From Actinomycetota bacterium (lineage in GTDB: Bacteria; Actinomycetota; CADDZG01; JAHWKV01), in the NCBI GenBank assembly GCA_019347715.1, contig JAHWKU010000003.1:1-64000 (forward strand): DNA of 64,000 bases, in the 5' to 3' direction. Below the pieces are notes generated by a model that was not told the origin of the DNA, made no database searches, and saw only the letters and a program-made list of their open reading frames with translations. Within the stretch, counting starts at the first letter, position 1, and every line of letters begins with the position of its first letter. The translations under genes were made by a program, and so were the position numbers. Of this stretch, positions 48,531 to 56,949 are shown one piece after another.

Positions 48531-49301
48531 CTATGCGAACTTTTGCGGGACGACCTGGAAGTACAGCAGAGTGAGGATGATGTTCACGAAGAAAATGAGC
48601 ATGAAGGTGAGCACCACTCCCTTGTTGACTGCGTCTCCCACTCCCTTCGGCCCGCCTTTAGCCGTCATGCCCATGTGCACTGCGACCATCGCGGCGACCA
48701 GCCCGAACGAAGCCGCCTTCATCTCTGAGAAATAGAGGTCAGCAGGCTGGGAGAGCAGGTTGAACGAATTCATAAACGCTCCTGCGGTTCCCCCCTGAAC
48801 GAAGACGTTGAATAGGAATCCCCCGGCGATACCTGCGACGCTCACGAATCCGTTCAGAAGAAGGGCCACGAAGACCGATGCCCAAATCCTCGGGACGATC
48901 AGCCGATGGACCGGGTTCACTGCCAGCACCTCCATCGCGGCGATCTCATCTCGGATCTTGCGGCTTCCAAGGTCGGCGGTCATCGCGCTTCCCCCAGCTC
49001 CTGAGATCAAGAGTGCAGTGGTGATGGGAGCCGCCTCGCGTACGATCGCCAGCACCATCGAAGCGCCCGTTTGCGCCTTCGCCCCCAGTTGTGCCGCGAC
49101 ATTGCCGACCTGAAGGCCTATCACCATGCCGAACGAAAGAGAAACAAGCACGCATGGGACGAGAGAAACGCTCGCGATGAACCAGGCCTGCCTGACGAAC
49201 TCTGCGATGGGCAGCGGTCTTTTGGTCATCAAGCGGAATGCATCAAGCGTGAGGGCGAACATGTTGCCCGTTTCTCTCAGCAGATTCAGAAGACTGTGCA
49301 T
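48531..49301 (-). CDS. yrbEA: MlaE/YrbE permease of the Mce system, first copy
   Basis: The 256-residue permease shows ITTALLISGAGGSAMTADLGSRKIRDEIAAMEVL, the coupling-helix motif of the family, and hydrophobic segments at about 30-55, 85-110, 140-170, 190-215 and 230-250. It lies three bases after mlaF and seven before yrbEB. Confidence 0.94.
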   Translation of the reverse strand: MHSLLNLLRETGNMFALTLDAFRLMTKRPLPIAEFVRQAWFIASVSLVPCVLVSLSFGMVIGLQVGNVAAQLGAKAQTGASMVLAIVREAAPITTALLISGAGGSAMTADLGSRKIRDEIAAMEVLAVNPVHRLIVPRIWASVFVALLLNGFVSVAGIAGGFLFNVFVQGGTAGAFMNSFNLLSQPADLYFSEMKAASFGLVAAMVAVHMGMTAKGGPKGVGDAVNKGVVLTFMLIFFVNIILTLLYFQVVPQKFA

Positions 49302-49304
49302 GCG

Positions 49305-50141
49305 CTATCCGCTTGCCGCCCGGACCACGATTTCGCTGGTTTCTTCCGTATCTTCGTCGTCGGCCGCGGGCGCATCCTTTTCCTCCGACATTCCGATCGG
49401 CCCGACCGTGTCGCCGGCCAGAAACTGTTTCACGACCGGGTCTTTGGAGGTGAACATGTCCTCTTTCGGGCCAAACGAGACGAGATTTCTCCGGAAGAGC
49501 AGACCGATGTAATCGGCGACCTGTCTCGCCGATGGGATGTGATGCGTCACGATCATCATCGTCGAGCCGAGCTGTTGCTTCAGGTCGAGAACCAGCTCGT
49601 TCAAGAAAGATGTCCGCACCGGGTCGAGTCCAGAGTCGGGCTCGTCGAAAAGGATGATCTCCGGTTCGAGCACGAGAGCTCTTGCAAGCCCGGCGCGCTT
49701 CTTCATGCCTCCTGAAATTTCGCCGGGCAGTTTCTTCTCCGCCCCGACGAGCCCAACGAGATCGAGCTTCTCCATCACGATCTGACGGATCTCGCTGTCC
49801 GATTTCCTGGTGTGCTCTCTCAGAGGGAAGGCGGTGTTGTCGTAGATGTCCATCGACCCGAACAGAGCGCCGTCCTGGAACAGGACGCCGAACCGCTTGC
49901 GGACGGCATAGAGCTCCTTTTCGGAAAGTGCGGGCACGTTTTGATCGCCGACCCACACCTCTCCGCTGTCGGGCTTGAGCAACCCGACGAGGTGCTTCAA
50001 GAACACGCTCTTACCCGTGCCGGATGGCCCCAGGACGACAGTGATGGCCCCCTTGGGGATGTCCATCGTGATGTCTTCGAGGATGGTCTGAGGGCCGAAC
50101 GACTTAGTCAGATGCTTGACCCGTATGGCGGCTTCCGGCAC
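49305..50141 (-). CDS. mlaF: MlaF-type ABC ATPase of the Mce system (Mkl/MceG)
   Basis: The 278-residue ATPase energises lipid transport by the Mce complex. Motifs are Walker A GPSGTGKSVFLKHL, signature ISGGMKKRAGLARAL and Walker B IILFDEPDSGLDPV, typical of MlaF/Mkl. The C-terminal ~45 residues (after QFLAGDTVGP) are acidic. GTG at 50141 follows GGAGGTGAT, a near-perfect anti-Shine-Dalgarno match; an ATG further upstream (50207) would start inside the divergent promoter region. It is the first gene of the operon. Confidence 0.94.
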   Translation of the reverse strand: MPEAAIRVKHLTKSFGPQTILEDITMDIPKGAITVVLGPSGTGKSVFLKHLVGLLKPDSGEVWVGDQNVPALSEKELYAVRKRFGVLFQDGALFGSMDIYDNTAFPLREHTRKSDSEIRQIVMEKLDLVGLVGAEKKLPGEISGGMKKRAGLARALVLEPEIILFDEPDSGLDPVRTSFLNELVLDLKQQLGSTMMIVTHHIPSARQVADYIGLLFRRNLVSFGPKEDMFTSKDPVVKQFLAGDTVGPIGMSEEKDAPAADDEDTEETSEIVVRAASG

Positions 50142-50222
50142 ATCACCTCCCGAGAGGCGCGAGTCTATTCTCTTCGCCGGACGTAAGCGCCACCCGACTG
50201 CGTCCATTACGATTCGTTCCTC
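50142..50222. promoter_or_regulatory. Divergent promoter region between mce operon and paired acyl-CoA dehydrogenases
   Basis: Eighty-one bases separate mlaF (minus) from the acyl-CoA dehydrogenase gene (plus), so promoters and any shared regulator site for both operons must be here or just inside the genes. The mlaF ribosome binding site lies at its left edge. No clear palindrome or KstR-like site was recognised. Confidence 0.4.
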
Positions 50223-51419
50223 GTGGACTTCAGGGATTCGGAGGAAGAAGCAGCATTTCGCCGGGGACTTCGTTCCTGGCTCGATGACAATCTTCCCGAA
50301 GGCTGGCTGGATGGCAGCTTCAAACTTCCGGCCAAACGTGAAGCCAGATATGACTTCGCCCGCAGCTGGCAGCGAAAGCTATTCGAGTCCGGCTGGATGG
50401 GAATGTCCTGGCCCAAGGAATATGGGGGCCGCGAGGCCACGCCGTTCGAACAGGTCATTTATCTGGAAGAGATGGCGAGGGTCAGAGCCCCGGAACCGAT
50501 CGGGGTGATCGGTCTGAACATGGCAGGTCCGACAATCATCGTCCACGGTTCTGCGGAGCACAAAGATCGCTATCTATCCAAGATCCTGTCGGCGGAGGAG
50601 ATCTGGTGCCAGGGATTCAGTGAGCCCAATGCCGGAAGCGATCTTGCTTCGGTCCAAACCAAAGCAATAAGGGATGGGGACGAGTACGTCGTCACCGGTC
50701 AAAAGGTTTGGAGCTCATACGCTCACATCGCAGACCATTGCATCCTCGTGGTGCGGACGGACCCCAATAGTGAGAAACATGCCGGCCTCTCCTATCTGTT
50801 GGTGGATATGCACTTACCGGGAGTTGAGGTTCGCCCGATAGTCCAGATCACCGGCGATCCAGAGTTCAACGAGATCTTCTTCGATGAGGTGAGGGTGCCC
50901 GTCTCTAACATGCTTGGAGAGGAAGGCGAGGGCTGGCGCGTCGCAATGACGACTCTCATGCACGAGCGCGGCACACTAGGAATTGCTCTGCAGGTTAGGG
51001 CTCGCATTATTCTCGACGACCTGGTGAGCCTCGCCAAAGACGTGCGACTAAATGGGGGCCCCGCCATCGATGACGCTCTGGTACGTCAGACCCTCGGACA
51101 GTTCGAAGCAGAGGTCGAAGCGCTGCGTTTCACCGGCTACCGCAGCCTGAGCGCTTTTGCCAAGACTGGAGTCCCCGGCCCGGAGGGGTCGATCATGAAG
51201 CTCCACTGGAGCGAACTGAACCAAAGGATGGGGGAGTTTGCATGGAAGGTACTCGGGGGCTTCTCGCAGATCGACGGCGGTTCACAACATTCGATTTCGG
51301 ACGGCAAGTGGCAATACGAAACACTCAGGTCGAGAGGCAACACGATAGAGGCCGGGACGTCTGAGGTTCTTAGAAATATCGTGGCCGAGAGAGTGCTTGG
51401 TCTTCCAAGGAGCCGCTGA
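50223..51419 (+). CDS. Acyl-CoA dehydrogenase (FadE type), first of a pair
   Basis: The 398-residue enzyme shows the FAD-binding and substrate segments WCQGFSEPNAGSDLASVQTKA and VVTGQKVWSS, and the C-terminal NTIEAGTSEVLRNIVAERVLGLPR that closes over the flavin. GTG at 50223 starts it. It is followed, with a one-base overlap, by a second acyl-CoA dehydrogenase. Pairs of this kind form alpha2beta2 complexes in actinobacterial steroid side-chain degradation (FadE26-27, FadE28-29), usually with only one subunit fully catalytic. Confidence 0.9.
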   Translation: MDFRDSEEEAAFRRGLRSWLDDNLPEGWLDGSFKLPAKREARYDFARSWQRKLFESGWMGMSWPKEYGGREATPFEQVIYLEEMARVRAPEPIGVIGLNMAGPTIIVHGSAEHKDRYLSKILSAEEIWCQGFSEPNAGSDLASVQTKAIRDGDEYVVTGQKVWSSYAHIADHCILVVRTDPNSEKHAGLSYLLVDMHLPGVEVRPIVQITGDPEFNEIFFDEVRVPVSNMLGEEGEGWRVAMTTLMHERGTLGIALQVRARIILDDLVSLAKDVRLNGGPAIDDALVRQTLGQFEAEVEALRFTGYRSLSAFAKTGVPGPEGSIMKLHWSELNQRMGEFAWKVLGGFSQIDGGSQHSISDGKWQYETLRSRGNTIEAGTSEVLRNIVAERVLGLPRSR

Positions 51420-52579
51420 TGGATTTCTCGTTGACGCAGGAGCAGGAAGCTCTAAAGGAATCGGTGCGTGACTTCTTGCGAAAGGAATCTACGAGCGAGA
51501 AAGTCAGGGTGGTCGCCTTCGGTGAATCCGGTTTTGATCGGTCGCTGTGGGAGAGCGCGGTCGGCCTTGGTTGGACTTCTCTGGTCGTCCCTGAAGAGTT
51601 TGGCGGCATCGGCCTCGGGTGGGTTGAGGCAGCAATAGTCGCCGAACAGATAGGCATGCATCTGTTCCCCTCTCCTTACTACTCATCGGTGTTCGCAACC
51701 GCCGCGATCCTGGCAGCCGGCGACGACGAGCAAAAGAAGGTGAACCTATCCAGGGTCGTCGAAGGTGCGATCGCCACTGTTGCCCTCTGGGAAGACCGGA
51801 GCTTTCACGCTTCGTCGATCAACATGAAGGTGCGCAAATCGAACGGCGGGTTCGTGCTGGATGGCACCAAGTTGTTCGTCACCGACGGCGAGGTCGCCGA
51901 TCTGGTAGTCGTAGCGGCGGCTGCCGGCGATGCGGTCCCCGCGTCCGACGATCCTTCTGGGCGCGTTGCCCTTTTCGTGGTCGAGTCGTCGAATCCCGGC
52001 CTCTCCGTTCAGTCTCTTCCCGTGGTCGACAAGACCAGGCGCATGTCGGTCCTCGAGTTCGACGGAGTGGAGGTCCCTGAGTCCGCCCACTTGAATGCGG
52101 TGGACCCCTCGTCGCTCGGCCCTCTACAGCCGCGGCCCGTCGACGTCATGCGCGACCGCGCTTGCTTGTATATCGCCGGAGAGCAGACCGGAATCGCGGC
52201 TCGGTGCTTGGAGATGTCGCTCGAATACGCCAAGCAGAGAAATCAGTTCGGTAAGCCAATCGGCTCGTATCAAGCAGTAAGTCACAAGCTGGCCGATATG
52301 TTCGTGTGGGTCGAACATGCTCGCTCACTGCTGTATCACGCAGCCTGGTGTGCGGATCACGATCCTGCGATGGCCCCGACCGCAGCATGGGAGGCAAAGG
52401 TGATCGCAACCCAGGCCGCGGAGCGCGCTACGGCCGACGGGATACAGATACACGGTGGGATCGGGTTCACCTGGGAACACGATCTTCATATGTACTTCAA
52501 GCGAGCGCGAGCGAATTCGGTCCTCGTAGACGAGAATCGCCTTCTCCTCGATGTGCTTTCCAAGCACCGCCACGGTTGA
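51419..52579 (+). CDS. Acyl-CoA dehydrogenase (FadE type), second of a pair
   Basis: The 386-residue protein has the N-terminal SLTQEQEALKESVRDFLRKE, PEEFGGIGLGWVEAAIVAEQIG, VADLVVVAAAAG and C-terminal IHGGIGFTWEHDLHMYFKRARAN. Its middle is shorter and more divergent than in the first copy, and the FSEPNAGSD-type segment of the FAD site is not recognisable, fitting the less catalytic subunit of a heteromeric FadE pair. Start codon and previous stop overlap as TGATG. An ABC transporter gene follows with a TTGA overlap. Confidence 0.87.
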   Translation: MDFSLTQEQEALKESVRDFLRKESTSEKVRVVAFGESGFDRSLWESAVGLGWTSLVVPEEFGGIGLGWVEAAIVAEQIGMHLFPSPYYSSVFATAAILAAGDDEQKKVNLSRVVEGAIATVALWEDRSFHASSINMKVRKSNGGFVLDGTKLFVTDGEVADLVVVAAAAGDAVPASDDPSGRVALFVVESSNPGLSVQSLPVVDKTRRMSVLEFDGVEVPESAHLNAVDPSSLGPLQPRPVDVMRDRACLYIAGEQTGIAARCLEMSLEYAKQRNQFGKPIGSYQAVSHKLADMFVWVEHARSLLYHAAWCADHDPAMAPTAAWEAKVIATQAAERATADGIQIHGGIGFTWEHDLHMYFKRARANSVLVDENRLLLDVLSKHRHG

Positions 52580-53541
52580 GCCGCGATCTCGATTATTACG
52601 GCGAAGACCTTTTCGCCGTCGCGCCAGCGGTCAGAGCGAACGGCCTCGTAAAACGGTACGGGTCGATAACCGCCGTCGATGGTGTCACTTTCGAGGTTCC
52701 ATCTGGCGGCTGCTACGGATTCCTAGGTCCGAACGGAGCCGGCAAGACGACCACGATCAAGATGATCACCTGCGTTTCCCCTCCCAGCTCGGGAACCCTA
52801 GAAGTCCTTGACCTCGATGTTGGACGTAACCAGCGAGAGATCAAGGGCAGAGTTGGCGTCGTTCCCCAGGGCATGACGTTAGACACCGAGATCAAGGTGA
52901 GAGAGAACCTGGTGGTACATGGGATCTACCACGGAATCGGAAAGCGTGAAGCCGAGAGACGGGGCGATGAGATGCTGGAGTTCGCTCATCTGACCGGAAG
53001 GGCCGATGCGAGAGTGCAAGAGCTGTCCGGAGGAATGCAGCGAAGGCTTCTGATCGCGCGAGCTCTCATGAACGACCCCGAACTGCTCGTCCTCGATGAG
53101 CCGACGACCGGTCTGGATCCGCAGGCGCGCCACCTGGTCTGGGAGAGGCTAAGAAGCCTGAAGCGCCAGGGTAAGACCCTTCTGCTTACGACCCACTACA
53201 TGGAGGAGGCGGCCAGGCTCTGCGATCGCATCCTCGTAATCGACAACGGCAAGGTGGTTGCCGAGGACTCACCAACTGGACTGATCGAAAGACACGTCCC
53301 ACCGCGAGTTTTGGAGGTGCATCACGTCGAGGGGTTGGAGGACAAGATACATCGAGCAATTGCCGATTGCGTATCGGAGGTAGAGAACATCGGAGATCGC
53401 ATCATCGCCTTCGGACAGAACGGCGAGACGATGATCTCCAGGCTCAAGGAAGCCGGGATGGAGCATCACCCCATGCTTCTTCGCGACGCGACTCTTGAAG
53501 ATGTGTTCCTCAGGCTGACCGGCCACGGGCTCACAGACTGA
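52576..53541 (+). CDS. ABC transporter ATPase, DrrA-like
   Basis: The 321-residue ATPase has Walker A GPNGAGKTTTIKM, signature LSGGMQRRLLIARAL and Walker B LLVLDEPTTGLDPQAR, with a C-terminal ~100-residue regulatory tail as in DrrA/NodI-type drug or polysaccharide exporters. TTG at 52576 overlaps the acyl-CoA dehydrogenase stop (TTGA). The frame is open far upstream, but that part is the shadow of the dehydrogenase gene. Confidence 0.88.
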   Translation: MSRDLDYYGEDLFAVAPAVRANGLVKRYGSITAVDGVTFEVPSGGCYGFLGPNGAGKTTTIKMITCVSPPSSGTLEVLDLDVGRNQREIKGRVGVVPQGMTLDTEIKVRENLVVHGIYHGIGKREAERRGDEMLEFAHLTGRADARVQELSGGMQRRLLIARALMNDPELLVLDEPTTGLDPQARHLVWERLRSLKRQGKTLLLTTHYMEEAARLCDRILVIDNGKVVAEDSPTGLIERHVPPRVLEVHHVEGLEDKIHRAIADCVSEVENIGDRIIAFGQNGETMISRLKEAGMEHHPMLLRDATLEDVFLRLTGHGLTD

Positions 53542-53542
53542 G

Positions 53543-54367
53543 ATGGTTTTGTCGCAGGTTCGGCCGACCGAGAAGGGCTTCGCTTCGCTATGGCGAATTC
53601 ACCGCCCTTCACCGCGATTGGCCAGCCGCGTATGGCGGCGCAACGTGACCCTTTATCGAAGATCGTGGAAGCTCACGTTTCTTCCTCAGTTCCTTCAGCC
53701 GGTCTTCTATCTCTTGGCGTTCGGCTACGGCCTCGGTTTCTTCATCCGCAGGGAGGTGCAGGGTTATGAGTTCATCGAATGGATGGCGCCCGGGCTGGCG
53801 GCTTCCGCTGCGATGAATGCGGCCGCCTTCGAGCTCACTTTCAACGTCTTCGGAAAGTTCAGCTGGTCCCGCCTGTACGAGTCGGTCATCACGACTCCCC
53901 TCGAGCCCGAGGACGTCGCGCTTGGAGAGATAATGTGGGGGGTCACCCGGGCCGTGCTCTATGGAACGGTGTTCTTCATGGTGATGTTGCTCCTCGGACA
54001 CATCCACCAGCCGTACGCACCACTTGCCTTCGTCGCGTTCGCTCTGACAGGACTGGCCGTCGGTTTGGTAGCTCTGATCTTCACGGGTGTGATCAACGAC
54101 ATGGATTACTTTTCGTACTTCTTCAACCTGTTTCTCATCCCGTTGTTCCTTTTCAGCGGCATCTTCTTCCCTGTCGATGTCATGCCAGCGGTTGCCCAGA
54201 AGATCGCCTGGATGACTCCGCTCTATCACGGTGTCCAAATGACGCGAGCGGCCACGCTGACCGGAGACTTGGGAGCGATGCTGGGCCACGGCCTCTGGCT
54301 TATCGTCTTCTCGTTGTTGCTGTTCCTGCCAACGATCAATCTGTTCCGTAGGAAACTGATCATTTAA
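53543..54367 (+). CDS. ABC-2 type permease, DrrB-like
   Basis: The 274-residue membrane protein has about six hydrophobic segments: FLQPVFYLLAFGYGLGFFI, a helix near 100-125, PLAFVAFALTGLAVGLVALIF, FFNLFLIPLFLFSGIFF and a C-terminal LIVFSLLLFLPTINLF, matching the ABC2 membrane family including the FFP region. It starts two bases after the ATPase stop, so the two form one exporter, probably of lipid-like or drug compounds. Confidence 0.88.
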   Translation: MVLSQVRPTEKGFASLWRIHRPSPRLASRVWRRNVTLYRRSWKLTFLPQFLQPVFYLLAFGYGLGFFIRREVQGYEFIEWMAPGLAASAAMNAAAFELTFNVFGKFSWSRLYESVITTPLEPEDVALGEIMWGVTRAVLYGTVFFMVMLLLGHIHQPYAPLAFVAFALTGLAVGLVALIFTGVINDMDYFSYFFNLFLIPLFLFSGIFFPVDVMPAVAQKIAWMTPLYHGVQMTRAATLTGDLGAMLGHGLWLIVFSLLLFLPTINLFRRKLII

Positions 54368-54396
54368 CTGACGCAGGCGCGCTATTGTCTCTGGGG

Positions 54397-55380
54397 ATGA
54401 ATCCCTTCTATGAGTCGGCGGCGATGGTCGATCGATCCGATCGGGGAAAGCTGCGATTCACCGGTGAACAGAACCTCTGGTTTCTGGATCAGCTGCTAAC
54501 CAACAAGCTCGATGACCTGGCAGAGCAGATCGGGGCCGAGGCCCTTTTGCTCACCCCAAAAGGCAGGATCAGCGATCACCTGAGATTGGTCAGGAATGGC
54601 GACGCCGTTTATGCCGATGTTGAGCCCGGGCGCTCCGATGAGCTCCTGGAGTTCTTTCAGCAGAGGGTGTTCATCACCAAGGCCGAAATCTCCGACGTGA
54701 CACAGGGGTTTGGCCTGCTGGAAGTTTTCGGGCCGGCAACGGACACCGCTCTCGGATCTGCTGGGATCAGCGTGCCTACGGAAATCCCATACGCCGCGAT
54801 CTCCCAAGACGACCTCATTGTCTTGCGCATCATCCGGCCGCTTCCAGGTGTGGCGATCTGGGTGCCACGCGAGTCGCTCGAACAGACGCAGGCTTCTCTC
54901 CTGAATGCGGGAGTGGCACATGGGAAGACCGACGACCTGCACGCAGTGATGGTCGTCGAAGGATCACCTCGACTCGGAATTGATTTCGGGGACAGTCACC
55001 TTCCGCAAGAAGCTGCCCTCGAGTATCTGGTCCACTTTGCAAAGGGCTGCTATCTCGGCCAGGAGGCGGTCGCCATGGCCCAGCGCGGACAGGTGAAAAA
55101 GCGGTTGCGTCATCTTCATTTCGAGCAAGAAGCGCTAACCGGAAGAGTGCTGTACGGCAACGAAGAAGCCGGGACGGTGACGAGCGCGGCGGAGATCGCA
55201 GGACTGTCGCGGGGAGTTGCGACGCTGAAGACGTCGGTGCCAACGGGTGCTCGAGTAACGGTGGTTTCGGACGAGAGGCAGTCGGATGCAGTGGTGAAGG
55301 CGCTCCCTGGAACCATCGATGGGCCGAAGCTTCCCAGTGCGCGAGAGCTTCGGGAGCGGCTGCAGGGCTCCAAGACTTGA
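54397..55380 (+). CDS. ygfZ: YgfZ/GcvT-like folate-binding protein
   Basis: The 327-residue protein keeps the YgfZ signature KGCYLGQEAVAMAQRGQVKKRLRHL, containing the conserved cysteine, and the FTGEQNLWFLDQLLTNKL N-terminal region. YgfZ uses tetrahydrofolate and helps assemble or repair iron-sulfur proteins. ATG at 54397 sits eight bases after TATTGT (54383-54388), a possible leaderless -10; a TTG at 54385 is less likely. It overlaps the next gene by four bases (TTGA). Confidence 0.88.
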   Translation: MNPFYESAAMVDRSDRGKLRFTGEQNLWFLDQLLTNKLDDLAEQIGAEALLLTPKGRISDHLRLVRNGDAVYADVEPGRSDELLEFFQQRVFITKAEISDVTQGFGLLEVFGPATDTALGSAGISVPTEIPYAAISQDDLIVLRIIRPLPGVAIWVPRESLEQTQASLLNAGVAHGKTDDLHAVMVVEGSPRLGIDFGDSHLPQEAALEYLVHFAKGCYLGQEAVAMAQRGQVKKRLRHLHFEQEALTGRVLYGNEEAGTVTSAAEIAGLSRGVATLKTSVPTGARVTVVSDERQSDAVVKALPGTIDGPKLPSARELRERLQGSKT

Positions 55381-56927
55381 CCTCGGGCGGCGGCCGGCGG
55401 GTACTGGTGCTCGGTGGCGTCTCGATGGCGATCGCGCTTGCCATGACTTACGCAGGTGGCTTCCTTCTGGGACGAGTGCCATACCCTCCCGCCGGCCTGG
55501 CCGCCATCATCATCCGTTCGACGCCCGGAGACTTAGTCACCGCTTTCATCGAGAGGCTTCAGCACTGGGCGATGATCCTGCTCGGCGTTTTGGTTCACGC
55601 AGGGGTGATCGGTCTTGGAGCGATCATGTCATCGGTCGTGCACCGGGCCGAGGGTCCATCGAGAAAGGCCCGGCGAGCGCTCGCCTCGGCCGCGCTGTTA
55701 CTCGTCCTCGCCAGCGGCTTCGCACTCTTGGCCCCCGAGGCATTCTCTATTTCTGCAATCGCCGTCTATGCCATCTCCGCTGCAGTCTTTGCCCGGCTTG
55801 TTGCCGAGGTCCCTCTTCTCAGCGTGCTCGATCCCGAGCTTCGAGCAGGGCAGACGCCTTTGGATGCGATGCGAAGTTCGAGGCGGCGCTTTATCGTCCG
55901 TGGACTAGGAGCGGCGGGAGGGCTGGTGCTCGGCGGCTTGGCCGTCAGCCGGTTTCTCTCACGAAAGAGCCCGATGAACGTTTCGATCGCTGGGGCAGAT
56001 GAGAAGTTCGTAAGGCCCCCGGACGACACGGACTTTCCGAAGCTCGAAGGGATGACTCCAGAGATCACCTCCAACGATGCCTTCTATACCGTCGACATCA
56101 ACCCTTTCAGCAAACCTTCGGTCGATCACGAAACCTGGAAGCTCGAAGTCAGCGGCGAGGTGAACACACCCTATTCATTGACGTACCGCGAGCTGCAGGA
56201 GGATTTCGAAGTGGTCGAGATGGTTCACACCCTCACCTGTATCTCCAACGAGGTTGGGGGCGATCTCATCTCCACCGCGGTGTGGCGAGGGGTGAGGCTG
56301 AAAGATGTGCTGGAACGCGCCGGTCTAGCCGAAGGTGTCATCGACATCGTCTTTCGTGCCTCCGAGGGATACTCCGACTCGATCCCTCTGGCCAAAGCCA
56401 TCGAAGACACGACCCTGGTGGTTTTCGGGATGAACGGCGTCGCGCTACCGCGTTCTCATGGATTCCCGGCCAGGATCATCGTGCCCGGCATTTATGGCAT
56501 GAAGAACGTGAAGTGGCTTACGAAAATAGAGGCCGTAAACCACGACTATCAGGGTTACTGGATGGTTCGAGGGTGGAGCGACCTCGCTCGCGTCAAGACT
56601 CAATCGCGTATCGACGTTCCCTCGGACGGGCGGTCGGTTGGCCTTCCAGCGATGCTTGGCGGGATTGCGTGGGCAGGGGATCGAGGAGTGAAGCAAGTAG
56701 AGGTCTCTCAAGACGGAGGAAAGTCCTGGAGCCCTGCAGTGCTGAAGCGAGAGATGAGCGAACTCACCTGGAGGCTTTGGGCCGCCGAGATCGAGCCTGG
56801 GAAGGGGACTAGGCGCGTGCTCGTAAGAGCAATGGATAAAGAGGGTGAAGTGCAGGAGTCTCGGACGACGAGACCGCATCCAAATGGGGCCTCCGGTTAT
56901 GACGCCGTTGTCTTCGAGGTCGAATGA
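55377..56927 (+). CDS. Membrane-fused molybdopterin-dependent oxidoreductase (SUOX family)
   Basis: The 516-residue protein fuses an N-terminal membrane domain of about four to five helices (residues ~10-145) to a periplasmic molybdopterin domain. A twin-arginine-like motif (SSRRRFIVRGLGAAGG, ~167) sits at the junction. The catalytic part has HTLTCISNEVGG (molybdenum-ligand cysteine), YWMVRGW and DGGKSW. SUOX-family enzymes include MsrP/YedY-like reductases; the fused membrane part would replace the usual separate cytochrome subunit. It is translationally coupled to ygfZ. Confidence 0.85.
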   Translation: MTSGGGRRVLVLGGVSMAIALAMTYAGGFLLGRVPYPPAGLAAIIIRSTPGDLVTAFIERLQHWAMILLGVLVHAGVIGLGAIMSSVVHRAEGPSRKARRALASAALLLVLASGFALLAPEAFSISAIAVYAISAAVFARLVAEVPLLSVLDPELRAGQTPLDAMRSSRRRFIVRGLGAAGGLVLGGLAVSRFLSRKSPMNVSIAGADEKFVRPPDDTDFPKLEGMTPEITSNDAFYTVDINPFSKPSVDHETWKLEVSGEVNTPYSLTYRELQEDFEVVEMVHTLTCISNEVGGDLISTAVWRGVRLKDVLERAGLAEGVIDIVFRASEGYSDSIPLAKAIEDTTLVVFGMNGVALPRSHGFPARIIVPGIYGMKNVKWLTKIEAVNHDYQGYWMVRGWSDLARVKTQSRIDVPSDGRSVGLPAMLGGIAWAGDRGVKQVEVSQDGGKSWSPAVLKREMSELTWRLWAAEIEPGKGTRRVLVRAMDKEGEVQESRTTRPHPNGASGYDAVVFEVE

Positions 56928-56949
56928 CTTCGATAGACTCGGCCTTCCT

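Noticed and set aside
52306..52575. Upstream extension of the DrrA-like ATPase
   Set aside because: It lies within the acyl-CoA dehydrogenase gene in another frame and encodes an arginine-rich shadow.
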